Of a stretch of DNA of 62,719 nt, positions 1-7,636 are shown one piece after another. The stretch is taken from positions 1 through 62,719 of the forward strand of contig NZ_JACYHE010000029.1 in the NCBI RefSeq assembly GCF_021696945.1, read 5' to 3'. The notes under the pieces are model-generated. The model had not been told where the DNA came from. It was given only the letters and a program-made list of their open reading frames with translations, and ran no database searches. Position numbers and translations under genes: made by a program. The DNA is from Streptomyces sp. JJ36. GTDB lineage: Bacteria > Actinomycetota > Actinomycetes > Streptomycetales > Streptomycetaceae. The stretch's first letter is position 1. The number at the start of each line of letters is the position of its first letter.

Positions 1-167
1 ACGTGCGCGTGCGGCGGGGCCCCGCTCGGCCGCTGGAGCGGGCGCGGCCCGTCCTGCGCGCCCGCGGGGGCCGCCCCCTCCGGGCGGACGGCCGTCCCTG
101 CACAGGCGGCGGCGAGCAGGGCCACGGTCGAGGCGGTCAGCGCCCGCCGCGAGGCCCGCCAAGCCAT
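1..167 (-). CDS. Secreted protein or lipoprotein, N-terminal part (cut by window edge)
   Basis: This reading frame enters from the left edge, and only its first 55 or so codons are visible. The start ATG (complement of 165-167) follows an AGGG-type ribosome binding site at good spacing. The N-terminus has an Arg-rich stretch (WRASRRA), a hydrophobic core (TVALLAAAC) and then a Pro/Ala-rich segment, as in an actinomycete signal peptide. The Cys at residue 22 resembles a lipobox, but position -3 is Ala rather than Leu, so lipidation is uncertain. The mature domain is outside the window and no function can be assigned. It is divergent from the methyltransferase at 258. Confidence 0.55.
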   Translation of the reverse strand, partial: MAWRASRRALTASTVALLAAACAGTAVRPEGAAPAGAQDGPRPLQRPSGAPPHAH

Positions 168-257
168 ATTTCCCTTTTGTCGTACAAACCGCATAACGCC
201 GGATCGTGTCACCGACCCGCCGGGGTCCCGCCACGCCGGAACGGCGTGGCGGGGAGA

Positions 258-1481
258 ATGAGCCATGTGGCCGCATCCGACTCACCCGCACCCGGCACGG
301 GCGACGACCCGTCGGCCGTCTTCGCCGCCTTGCTGACCGACGAGGGCCGGCTGCTGCTGGAGGAGCTCCGGGACCACGACCCCGCCCGGGAGCTGGCCCT
401 CGCCACCCGGCTGCGCCGCACCCACCCGGCGCCGCTGGTCTCCGCCGCGCTCGGGCAGGCCCGGCTGCGGCAGCGGGCCGCCGCGAAGTTCGGGGCGGAC
501 GCGGAGCGGATGTTCTTCACACCCGACGGCGTCGAGCAGGCCACCCGCGCCGCCGTCGCCGCCCACCGCGCGCAGCGGTTCGCCGGCCGCGGCGTGCGGC
601 GCGTCGCCGACCTGGGCTGCGGCGTCGGCGGCGACGCACTGGCCCTGGCCCGCGCCGGGATCTCCGTGCTGGCGGTGGACCGGGACCCCCTCACCTGCAC
701 CGTCGCCCGCGCCAACGCGGAGGCCCTCGGCCTCGCCCACCGCATCGAGGTGCGGCAGGCCGACGTGACCTCCGTGGACACCGGCGGCTGCGATGCCGTC
801 TTCGTCGACCCCGCGCGCCGCAGCGCCGCCCGCCGCGGCGCCCGCGTCTTCGATCCGGAGGCGTACGAGCCGCCGCTGAGCTGGGCGGTCGGGACCGCCC
901 GGCGGTCCGGGCAGGCCGCGCTCAAGGTGGCGCCCGGCATTCCGCACGCCTCCGTGCCGGAGGGCGCCGAGGCGGAGTGGGTCTCGCACCGCGGCGAGGT
1001 GAAGGAGGCGGTGCTCTGGTTCGGCGGGCCGCCCGGCGTACGGGCCACCCTGCTGCCGCAGGGCGACACGCTGGCCGGGGCGGGCCTGCCCGACCCGCCG
1101 GCCGGCCCGGTGGGCCGCTTCCTCTACGAGCCCGACGGCGCCGTGGTCCGCGCCCATCTGGTCGCGGAGGTGGCGGCCGCGGTCGGCGGCCGCCTGATCG
1201 ACCCGGCGATCGCCTACGTCACCGCCGACACGCTCGTCCCCACCCCGTACGCCACCGCGTACGAGATCACCGACGGGCAGCCGTTCCAGTTGAAGCGGCT
1301 GCGGGCGCTGCTGCGCGAGCGCGAGGTCGGCACCCTGACGGTGAAGAAGCGGGGCTCCGCGGTGGAGCCGGAGGAGTTGCGGCGCCGGCTCCGGCTGCGC
1401 GGCCCGAACACCGCCACGGTCTTCCTCACCCGTGCGGCCGGCGCCCCCACGATGCTGATCGGCCACCCGGCCGGCGCCTGA
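258..1481 (+). CDS. Class I SAM-dependent methyltransferase with THUMP-like C-terminal domain
   Basis: This is a predicted 407-residue cytosolic methyltransferase. The SAM-binding motif VADLGCGVGGDAL lies about one third of the way in, followed by an acidic motif II (AVDRDP) and a motif IV-like VFVDPARR. The C-terminal third (TVKKRGSAVEPEELRRRLR) matches the THUMP-like domain of a conserved actinobacterial family thought to act on RNA; the substrate is not known. ATG 258 sits almost directly against the GGGGAG at 251-256, so GTG 267, spaced 10 bases away, is an equally plausible start. The much longer open frame upstream of 258 shows no protein-like sequence. The gene looks like ordinary chromosome next to the island that begins at about 1585. 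Confidence 0.85.
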   Translation: MSHVAASDSPAPGTGDDPSAVFAALLTDEGRLLLEELRDHDPARELALATRLRRTHPAPLVSAALGQARLRQRAAAKFGADAERMFFTPDGVEQATRAAVAAHRAQRFAGRGVRRVADLGCGVGGDALALARAGISVLAVDRDPLTCTVARANAEALGLAHRIEVRQADVTSVDTGGCDAVFVDPARRSAARRGARVFDPEAYEPPLSWAVGTARRSGQAALKVAPGIPHASVPEGAEAEWVSHRGEVKEAVLWFGGPPGVRATLLPQGDTLAGAGLPDPPAGPVGRFLYEPDGAVVRAHLVAEVAAAVGGRLIDPAIAYVTADTLVPTPYATAYEITDGQPFQLKRLRALLREREVGTLTVKKRGSAVEPEELRRRLRLRGPNTATVFLTRAAGAPTMLIGHPAGA

Positions 1482-1584
1482 GCTTGCCGGCGCACCGGCG
1501 CCGCAACACGCGCCACCCGGACACCGCGACAGGCGCCGGACGGGCGCCGGAATGCGCGGCGTCCGGACGCTCCGCATCCGCCGG

Positions 1585-1598
1585 GACTTGATGAAGTC
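1585..1598 (+). promoter_or_regulatory. Island operator site 1 (GACTTGATGAAGTC)
   Basis: A perfect 5-bp dyad, GACTT-GATG-AAGTC, 157 bases upstream of the first gene of the ATP-grasp operon. It is one of eight copies of a shared motif (consensus GACYTGACGRAGTC), read here in the direction of transcription of the operon it precedes. No other dyad is obvious in the 274-bp gap 1482-1755. The rest of that gap is GC-rich sequence carrying the promoter and leader of the deacylase gene. Confidence 0.7.
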
Positions 1599-1755
1599 TG
1601 CCGTCGCCCATTTCCCGGTACAGCACGCCCGCATACCGTCTTCGCAGTAGTCGCGAGGAACGCGAGCGCACTTCCCGTAATTCCGAACCGGGGGCCGCCG
1701 CCGGGAAGTCGTGCACCCCTCGGCCCTGCTGTCCCCCATCGAAGGGAATTCGAGA

Positions 1756-2298
1756 ATGACGGCACCCCTGGAACTCTTACCGCGGCAGTATCTGGACGGC
1801 ACGTGCGGCCGCATCATCGGCCTGCTGGAAGAGGGCGGCGCCCGCTACCGGCTGGTGCCGCACGCGCCCGAGGGCCGCACCGAGGTGGCCAGCCGGCTGC
1901 GCGGCCACCCGCCCGCGCAGGCGGCCAAGTGCATCGTCGCGCGGGTCCGGCTCTCCAAGCGCTCGGGCCGGTACGTGCTCGCCGTCGTCCCCGGCGACCG
2001 CCTCGTCGACCTGGACGAACTCGCCCGGCTGTACGGCGGCAGGGACGCCGCCTTCGCCGACCGGGAGACGGCGGCACGGCTCTCCGGCGCGACCTGCGGC
2101 TGCATCCCGCCGTTCTCCTTCGCCCCCGAACTGACCCCCGTGGTGGACCCGGCCCTGCTGGACCACGACGAGATCTTCCTGAGCGCCGCCCGGCTCGACC
2201 TCTCCCTCGCCGTCCGCACCCCGGACTATCTCGCACTCGCCCGCCCCGAAACGGCCGCCATCGCGCGGCCCGCAACCCGGATCGGAGTTTCCGCATGA
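1756..2298 (+). CDS. YbaK/ProX-type aminoacyl-tRNA deacylase-like protein (TTA codon 8)
   Basis: This predicted 180-residue protein has the YbaK/aminoacyl-tRNA editing fold: the segment AAKCIVARVRL followed by YVLAVVPGDRLVDL, and the glycine-rich ATCGCIPPFSF loop typical of the family. Relatives hydrolyse mischarged aminoacyl-tRNAs in trans; the substrate here is unknown. ATG 1756 is preceded by GAAGGG (1741-1746) at suitable spacing. Codon 8 is TTA (1777-1779), which in Streptomyces needs the bldA tRNA, so the whole operon may be held back until late growth. The stop overlaps the next start (ATGA), which couples it tightly to the synthetase-like gene and suggests that the two proteins work together. 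Confidence 0.85.
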   Translation: MTAPLELLPRQYLDGTCGRIIGLLEEGGARYRLVPHAPEGRTEVASRLRGHPPAQAAKCIVARVRLSKRSGRYVLAVVPGDRLVDLDELARLYGGRDAAFADRETAARLSGATCGCIPPFSFAPELTPVVDPALLDHDEIFLSAARLDLSLAVRTPDYLALARPETAAIARPATRIGVSA

Positions 2299-3377
2299 CC
2301 CTCCTGGACGCCGCCGAGGACACCACCGCGCCCGCTGTCGCGCCGTCCGCGATACGGCCGCCGCACACCTGGGGAAACGCCCCCGGTGAATTCCTGCGGG
2401 CACTGGAATCCCCGTGGTACCGGCTCGTTTCCGACCTCCAGGATCTCTTTCTCTCCAGCACCGTCGAATACGCCCGGGCACGCGGTCTCAAGGCGCAGTA
2501 TCTTCCGCTGACGACCCGCACCATCACCTGCCCGACCGGGCTGGGCAGCGACTCCGAGCCGGTGCCGGTGACGGTCGGCGGCGTGGACACCTATCTGCCC
2601 GACTCCAGCCAGTTCCTGCTGGAGTACGGCATCCGGCTGGCCCCCGGCGGCTGCTACACCGTCATGCCGTCGTTCCGCGGCGAGGACCCGGACGAGACCC
2701 ACCTCGGCCAGTACAGCCACAGCGAGGCGGAGATCCCCGGCGGCCTGGACGACCTGATCGACTACGTCGAGGGCTATGTGAAGGCGCTCGCGAAGGCGGT
2801 GCTGGAGACCTACGGCGACCGGGTGGCACTCGCCGCCGGCGACACCTCGCACCTGGACCGGATGGCCCGTCACGAGGGCCCGTTCGCCCGCATCACCTTC
2901 GAGGAGGCCGTCTCGCTGCTGGAGGGCGAGGAGGGCTGCGTACGGGACGAGGGCACCTGGCGCACCCTCACCCGCAAGGGTGAGCACAAGCTGATGGAGA
3001 CCGTCAGCGAGTTCCTCTGGGTGACGCACTTCGACCACCTGTCGGTCCCCTTCTACCAGGCGTTCGGCGACCCCGACCACCGCACGGCGGCCAACGCCGA
3101 CCTCTTCTTCGGGATGGGCGAGGTCGTCGGCTCCGGCGAGCGGCACGCCACCGGTGAGGAGATCCGCAAGGCGCTGGCCCTGCACGACGTCCCGGAGCGG
3201 GACTACGCCTGGTACGCCGAGATGAAGTACCGCCACCCGATGCGCACCGCGGGCTTCGGGATGGGCATGGAGCGCTTCCTCATGTGGGTGCTGAACCACC
3301 ACGACATCCGGGACCTCCCGCTGGTCTCCCGGGTGGACGAGGACCGTGCGTGGCCGCGGAGCGTCCACCGCCCCTGA
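2295..3377 (+). CDS. Class II aminoacyl-tRNA-synthetase-like enzyme (AsnRS/AspRS catalytic core, no anticodon domain)
   Basis: The protein has 360 residues. It carries class II motif 2 (SFRGEDPDETHLGQYSH, then EAEIPG) and motif 3 (GFGMGMERFLMWVL) in the order found in the Asx/Lys-type synthetases. The roughly 100-residue N-terminal OB-fold that reads the anticodon in AsnRS and AspRS is absent, and the first 60 residues look different. Known stand-alone cores of this kind include archaeal asparagine synthetase AsnA and PoxA/EpmA. The reaction is therefore probably aminoacyl-adenylate formation followed by transfer to ammonia, another amine or a carrier, not ordinary tRNA charging. That is inference. 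It is translationally coupled to the YbaK-like deacylase upstream and lies in one operon with an exporter and two ATP-grasp ligases. Confidence 0.8.
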   Translation: MTLLDAAEDTTAPAVAPSAIRPPHTWGNAPGEFLRALESPWYRLVSDLQDLFLSSTVEYARARGLKAQYLPLTTRTITCPTGLGSDSEPVPVTVGGVDTYLPDSSQFLLEYGIRLAPGGCYTVMPSFRGEDPDETHLGQYSHSEAEIPGGLDDLIDYVEGYVKALAKAVLETYGDRVALAAGDTSHLDRMARHEGPFARITFEEAVSLLEGEEGCVRDEGTWRTLTRKGEHKLMETVSEFLWVTHFDHLSVPFYQAFGDPDHRTAANADLFFGMGEVVGSGERHATGEEIRKALALHDVPERDYAWYAEMKYRHPMRTAGFGMGMERFLMWVLNHHDIRDLPLVSRVDEDRAWPRSVHRP

Positions 3378-3480
3378 CGCCTCCCCGTCGCGGGTCCCTC
3401 CCGGACCCCGCGGCCACGCCCGACCGCCCTCCTGCCGGAGCGGGGGACTCCCCGCCCCGCTCCGCCGGAGGGCCCGGACC

Positions 3481-3515
3481 GCGCTCCCCGGGGACTCCCC
3501 CGCCCCGGGGAGCGC
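3481..3515 (+). terminator. Intercistronic hairpin, 13-bp stem
   Basis: GCGCTCCCCGGGG pairs perfectly with CCCCGGGGAGCGC across a 9-base loop in the 223-bp gap between the synthetase-like and MFS genes. It has no U-tract, so it may be a partial terminator or an mRNA-stabilising structure that sets relative expression of the two halves of the operon. Nothing else was recognised in the gap apart from the MFS ribosome binding site. Confidence 0.5.
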
Positions 3516-3600
3516 GTCCGCTCCCCGTCGCTCCGCTCCACCCGTCCCGCAGCCCTCCCGCGCGCCCCTCGCCCGCCTCCCGGAACCGGAGAGCCCCGCC

Positions 3601-5007
3601 ATGAGCGTCTATCTGGACCGCAACTTCCTGCTCAGCTATGCGGCCTCGTTCATCTCGCTCTTCGGCTCCAAGCTGCTGATGATCTCGTACGTGGCCTACG
3701 TCTACGGCGAGACCGGCAGCGCCACCCTGGCCTCCGCCGTCTTCGCCGCCGACTGGGTCGCCAACCTCTTCGTGGGGCTGCTGGCGGCGTCGTTCATCGA
3801 CCGGGCGGACGCACGGCGGCTGCTGCTGGTGCTGAACGTCACGGCCGCCGCGGTCACCACCGCGTTCCTGGCCTGCCTGACCCCCGAACGGTTCCCGCTG
3901 GCCGTCGCGGTGATCTTCCTGCGGGCGCTGCTCAACAGTGCGGTGAACACCGCCCGGGTGAAGGGCCTGGTGCAGTTCTTCGACGAGGAGGGCACCGACA
4001 CCTTCTCCGCGGTCTTCAACTCCAGCCTCTTCATCGCCGTCGCCGCCGCCGGCGCGGTGGGCACCGTGCTGCTGCGCTTCACCGGGATGGTCACGGTCGT
4101 CCTCATCGACGTCGCGACCTTCCTGCTCGCCACTGCGCTCTTCGCCCTCGTCCGGCCGCACCGGGAGCGCACCGCGCGGGCCCGTCGCGCCGCGCGGCGG
4201 GACGCCCGCGGCCCGCTGGCCGGGGTGGCCGGGGCGGTGCGGCTGGTCCGCGGCGACCCCGTGCTGGGCACCGCGTTCTTCTACATCGTGCTCTCCGTGA
4301 CGGCCTTCCAGGCCACCTACGAGGTACTGATCTCCGCCATGCCCGAGCTGTGGTTCGGGCTCGGCGAGCCGGGCACCGCGCTCTTCTTCACCGCGGAGTC
4401 CGTCGCCGTCACGGCCGGCGTCTTCGCCTACCAGTACCTCGGCCGCCGCGGCCTGGTGCCGGAGCACCGGCAGCGACGGCTGAACCTCGGCACGGCGGTC
4501 GCCGCCACGCTGCTGTACGCGGCGGTCCCGCTGGCGCAGGACAGCCTGACGCTGACCCTGCTGGCCTTCGTCGCCGTCGTCTTCGGCGGCGAGCTGATCT
4601 GGGCGCATCAGTACAAGCGGCTGATCGCCCGTACGCCGGACGCCCGGATCTCCTCGGTCGTCGGGCTGCTGTCCGCAGTGGGGTACAGCCTGATGGCCGT
4701 TCTCGGCTTCGCCTTCTCCCGCGCCATGGACGCCCTCGGCGCCGAGTGGGCCATCGCACTGGACCTCGTCCTCATCGCGCTGCTCGTCGCCTGCTGGGAG
4801 CTGGGGGCGAGGCGCCCGTCCCGGCAAGGGAGCTCTCGTGAAGACCTCGGCATCCCCTCCCCCGCGGCCCCGTCCGCGCGCGTTCGTCCTGCTCGAAGTG
4901 GTCGGCCACGTGACGCTGGTGGCGAAGGAGGCGAAGGCCCGCGGCCTGACGGTGGTCGCGGTGAACCGGAGCCCGCTGCCGCGCACGGGGCCGTTCCGGG
5001 TCCCTGA
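3601..5007 (+). CDS. MFS transporter, probable exporter of the island product
   Basis: This is a polytopic membrane protein with about ten to twelve hydrophobic segments, starting with NFLLSYAASFISLFGSKLL and continuing through VAVIFLRALLNSAV and SLTLTLLAFVAVVFGGEL. The short basic loop DRADARR after the second or third segment is typical of major facilitator exporters. ATG 3601 has GGAGAG upstream. The frame has no stop until 5007, so the last 56 or so codons (Pro/Arg/Gly-rich, non-membrane) overlap the start of the ATP-grasp gene at 4838. The membrane part ends near residue 400, so this tail is probably a non-functional extension or the mark of a lost stop. Export of the island's product is inferred from position only. 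Confidence 0.85.
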   Translation: MSVYLDRNFLLSYAASFISLFGSKLLMISYVAYVYGETGSATLASAVFAADWVANLFVGLLAASFIDRADARRLLLVLNVTAAAVTTAFLACLTPERFPLAVAVIFLRALLNSAVNTARVKGLVQFFDEEGTDTFSAVFNSSLFIAVAAAGAVGTVLLRFTGMVTVVLIDVATFLLATALFALVRPHRERTARARRAARRDARGPLAGVAGAVRLVRGDPVLGTAFFYIVLSVTAFQATYEVLISAMPELWFGLGEPGTALFFTAESVAVTAGVFAYQYLGRRGLVPEHRQRRLNLGTAVAATLLYAAVPLAQDSLTLTLLAFVAVVFGGELIWAHQYKRLIARTPDARISSVVGLLSAVGYSLMAVLGFAFSRAMDALGAEWAIALDLVLIALLVACWELGARRPSRQGSSREDLGIPSPAAPSARVRPARSGRPRDAGGEGGEGPRPDGGRGEPEPAAAHGAVPGP

Positions 5008-6247
5008 CGGACTCGTCGACGAGACGGTGCCGCTGCCGGCCTGGTCCGACGCGACCACCGTGCGCGCCGTCCTCGACGACCTCTGCGCCCGGTACGAGAT
5101 CGCCGGTACCTACGCCGCCTTCGAGGCGACCCTCCCCTGGGACGCCGAACTGCGCGCCCGCGCCGGCCTGCCGGGCAACGACCCGGCCGCGGTACGCGCC
5201 CTGCTGGACAAGGCCGCCGTACGGGACCGGCTGCGGGCCGCGGGACTGACCGGGCTGCGCTCCACCACGCTGACCGCGGCGCTCCGCAGCGACTCCTGGG
5301 ACTTCCCGGGCGCCGCCGTGCTCAAGCCCGCGCACGGCACCGGCAGCGCACTCTGCTTCACCGTCTCCTCCCCGGCCGCGCTGCGCGCGGCTGCCGGACG
5401 CATCCGGCACGACGGGCCGGCCTCGCCGCTCACCCGTGACTACGTCCTCGGCGGCCGCCGGCCCGGAGGCACCCCGGCCACCGACCGCTTCGTGCTGGAA
5501 CAGCGAGCCGAGGGCGAGCTGCTCTCCGTGGAGTCCCTGGTGCACGGCGGCACCGTGCACACCGTCGGGCTCACCGGGCGCTACGTGCTGGCCGCCGACC
5601 GGGTCGTCGAACAGGCCACCGTCTTCCCGTACGCCCACCCGCGGCAGGCGGAGATCACCGCGGCGGCCCACGCCTACCACCGGGCGCTCGGCTTCACCCA
5701 CGGCCCCACCCACCTGGAGGTCATGGTGCCGGAGGACGGGCCGGTGGAACTGATCGACTTCAACCCGCGGGCCGCCGGCGTCGCGGCCGTGCCGACCTTC
5801 TCGCTGGTCTTCGGCACCCCCTACGAGCGGCTGCTCACCGACCTGGGCTGCGGCCGGGCTCCGGACACCGCCGCGCTCCGGCCGACCGGGCGCTGCGCCG
5901 CCGACACCTGGCTGCTGCCGCCGCCCGGTACCACCCGGCTGCGGGACGTCGGGTTCCCGCCGGAGGCGCTGCTGCCGCGGCTGCTCCAGGAGCCGGGGCC
6001 GCTCTCCGGCCGGTCGGACCAGCTCGACACGGTCGCCATGTTCGTGCTGGCCGCCGGCTCACCCGCCGCCCTGCACCGGGACCTGCTCGCCGCCCGGCGC
6101 CGCACCACCGTCAACGGCGTCCCGCTCGGCGACAACCCGAACAACCACCTGATCGCCCCCGCACACCTCGCCCCCGCGGCCCCCGCGCACGGACGCGGGG
6201 CGCCCCCCGAGCCCGCAGCACCCGCAACGGAAGGAGCACTCGCGTGA
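4838..6247 (+). CDS. ATP-grasp ligase 1
   Basis: This is a predicted 469-residue ATP-grasp enzyme. The N-terminal part is a Rossmann-like pre-ATP-grasp domain (FVLLEVVGHVTLVAKEAKARG). The central part has the nucleotide-binding lysine loop AVLKPAHGTGSA and a substrate or lid region (VLEQRAEGELLSVESLV). The metal-binding end HLEVMVPE...VELIDFNPRAAG carries the Glu and Asn ligands of the fold. The family joins a carboxylate to an amine through an acyl-phosphate, and stand-alone members in antibiotic clusters are often L-amino acid ligases. GTG 4838 is preceded by AAGGGAG (4826-4832), which supports this start inside the long MFS tail. It overlaps the second ligase by four bases (GTGA). Confidence 0.85.
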   Translation: MKTSASPPPRPRPRAFVLLEVVGHVTLVAKEAKARGLTVVAVNRSPLPRTGPFRVPDGLVDETVPLPAWSDATTVRAVLDDLCARYEIAGTYAAFEATLPWDAELRARAGLPGNDPAAVRALLDKAAVRDRLRAAGLTGLRSTTLTAALRSDSWDFPGAAVLKPAHGTGSALCFTVSSPAALRAAAGRIRHDGPASPLTRDYVLGGRRPGGTPATDRFVLEQRAEGELLSVESLVHGGTVHTVGLTGRYVLAADRVVEQATVFPYAHPRQAEITAAAHAYHRALGFTHGPTHLEVMVPEDGPVELIDFNPRAAGVAAVPTFSLVFGTPYERLLTDLGCGRAPDTAALRPTGRCAADTWLLPPPGTTRLRDVGFPPEALLPRLLQEPGPLSGRSDQLDTVAMFVLAAGSPAALHRDLLAARRRTTVNGVPLGDNPNNHLIAPAHLAPAAPAHGRGAPPEPAAPATEGALA

Positions 6248-7539
6248 AGACGGCAGTGATCATCGGCACCCGTGGCCTGGAAGCCTTCGACCCGGGACTG
6301 TTCGAGGAGCCCGGCAGCGTACGGCTGGTCCTGGTGAGCACCGAGCGGGACGCGGCCGAGCACCTGACCGCGGAGCAGCGCGGCTGGTTCGACGCGATCC
6401 GTCTGGTGCCGGGCTCGGCGCCCGACCCGGAACCGCTGCTGGTGCCGCAGGTCGACGCGGACGCGGCCGCCGACGTGGTGGCGGGCGTGTCGGCGGAGGC
6501 CGGGCACGGCCCGGCACCGACCGTGCACTGCTACGCCGAGCAGAACCTGCTGGCGGCCGCCCGGATCCGGGAGCGGCTGGACCTGGACGGGCCGCGGCCG
6601 GCGGACATCGTGCCGTTCCTGGACAAGCTGGAGATGAAGCGCCGGGTGGCGGCCGCGGGGGTGCGGGTGCCGGCCTTCGGGCGCTGGGAGCCCGCCCGGT
6701 ACGCGGCCGGAGCACGGGCCTACTTCGACCGGCTGGTGGGCGAGGTCGGGCTGCCGTTCGTGCTCAAGCCGACCGACGCCGCCGGCTCCCTCGGCGTCGT
6801 CTTCGTGGAGTCCTGGGCGGACTTCGCCGCGCTGCCGGCCGGCGGCGAGCTGGGGCGCGCCTACGAGTACGAGGAGTTCGTCGACGGCACGCTCTACAGC
6901 GTGAACATCGTCTCGGCGGGCGGACGGACCGTCTTCGGCGGCGTCACGGAGTATCTGGTGAACTCCTCCGAGGTGGCGGAGGGCCGGGTGAACGCCGACA
7001 TCAACCTGCTGGACGACGACCCGCGGGTGGGCCGCATGGTGGCCTTCGCCGGCCGGGCCCTGGACGCGCTGGGCCGCCCGGACGGCGCCTCGCACCTGGA
7101 ACTCTTCCGCACCGCCTCCGACGAGCTGGTCTTCCTGGAGGTCGGCGCCCGGTTCAAGGGGATGTCGGGGCTGGCGGCGATGCAGCGGCACTACGGGCTG
7201 GCCCTGGTCAACCTGGCCTTCGGCATCGAGAGCGGGGTGCGCTCCCGGCCGTGGGAGGGCGAGCAGGTCTACTGCTTCGACGCCTGCCTGCCGCTGCGCG
7301 AGGGCGTGATCCGGGAGCTGGTGGAGCCGGAGCTGGAGAGCGCCTACGAGATGCGCTGGACGGTGCGGCCGGGCGACCGGGTGGCCCGCACCTCCGACCT
7401 GGTGACGGTCGGCGGCACCTTCCTGGTGTGGAACGCGGACTTCGCGGCGCTCTCCCGCGATTTCCGGGCCCTGGCCGGCTACCAGCCCTTCACCTACGAG
7501 CCCGCCGCTCTCCGGGTCCCCGAGGGCAGCGCGGCGTAG
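6244..7539 (+). CDS. ATP-grasp ligase 2
   Basis: This is a predicted 431-residue ATP-grasp enzyme that shares little obvious sequence with its neighbour. It has the lysine loop FVLKPTDAAGSLGV, the lid motif YEYEEFVDGTLYSVNIV, and the metal-binding end HLELFRTAS...FLEVGARFKGMSG. In the last motif the usual Asn of ExN is replaced by Gly (EVGAR), a variant I associate with stand-alone amino acid ligase-type members. AAGGAG lies just upstream of GTG 6244. Two ligases in tandem suggest two successive amide bonds or two different amino acid substrates; neither can be read from sequence. It is the last gene of the operon and is followed by a strong hairpin. Confidence 0.85.
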   Translation: MKTAVIIGTRGLEAFDPGLFEEPGSVRLVLVSTERDAAEHLTAEQRGWFDAIRLVPGSAPDPEPLLVPQVDADAAADVVAGVSAEAGHGPAPTVHCYAEQNLLAAARIRERLDLDGPRPADIVPFLDKLEMKRRVAAAGVRVPAFGRWEPARYAAGARAYFDRLVGEVGLPFVLKPTDAAGSLGVVFVESWADFAALPAGGELGRAYEYEEFVDGTLYSVNIVSAGGRTVFGGVTEYLVNSSEVAEGRVNADINLLDDDPRVGRMVAFAGRALDALGRPDGASHLELFRTASDELVFLEVGARFKGMSGLAAMQRHYGLALVNLAFGIESGVRSRPWEGEQVYCFDACLPLREGVIRELVEPELESAYEMRWTVRPGDRVARTSDLVTVGGTFLVWNADFAALSRDFRALAGYQPFTYEPAALRVPEGSAA

Positions 7540-7564
7540 CAGCCGTCCGGCCGCGTGCCGCGCG

Positions 7565-7613
7565 CACGGAAGCGCCGGGCCGCCCGTCCCCCGGGCCGCC
7601 CGGCGCTTCCGTG
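7565..7613. terminator. Bidirectional terminator between convergent operons
   Basis: CACGGAAGCGCCGGG (7565-7579) is exactly complementary to CCCGGCGCTTCCGTG (7599-7613), giving a perfect 15-bp stem with a 19-base loop. It lies between the stop of ATP-grasp ligase 2 and the stop of the flavin monooxygenase, so it can end transcription from both sides. Confidence 0.8.
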
Positions 7614-7636
7614 TGCCGGCGGTGTGCCGCCGCCGG

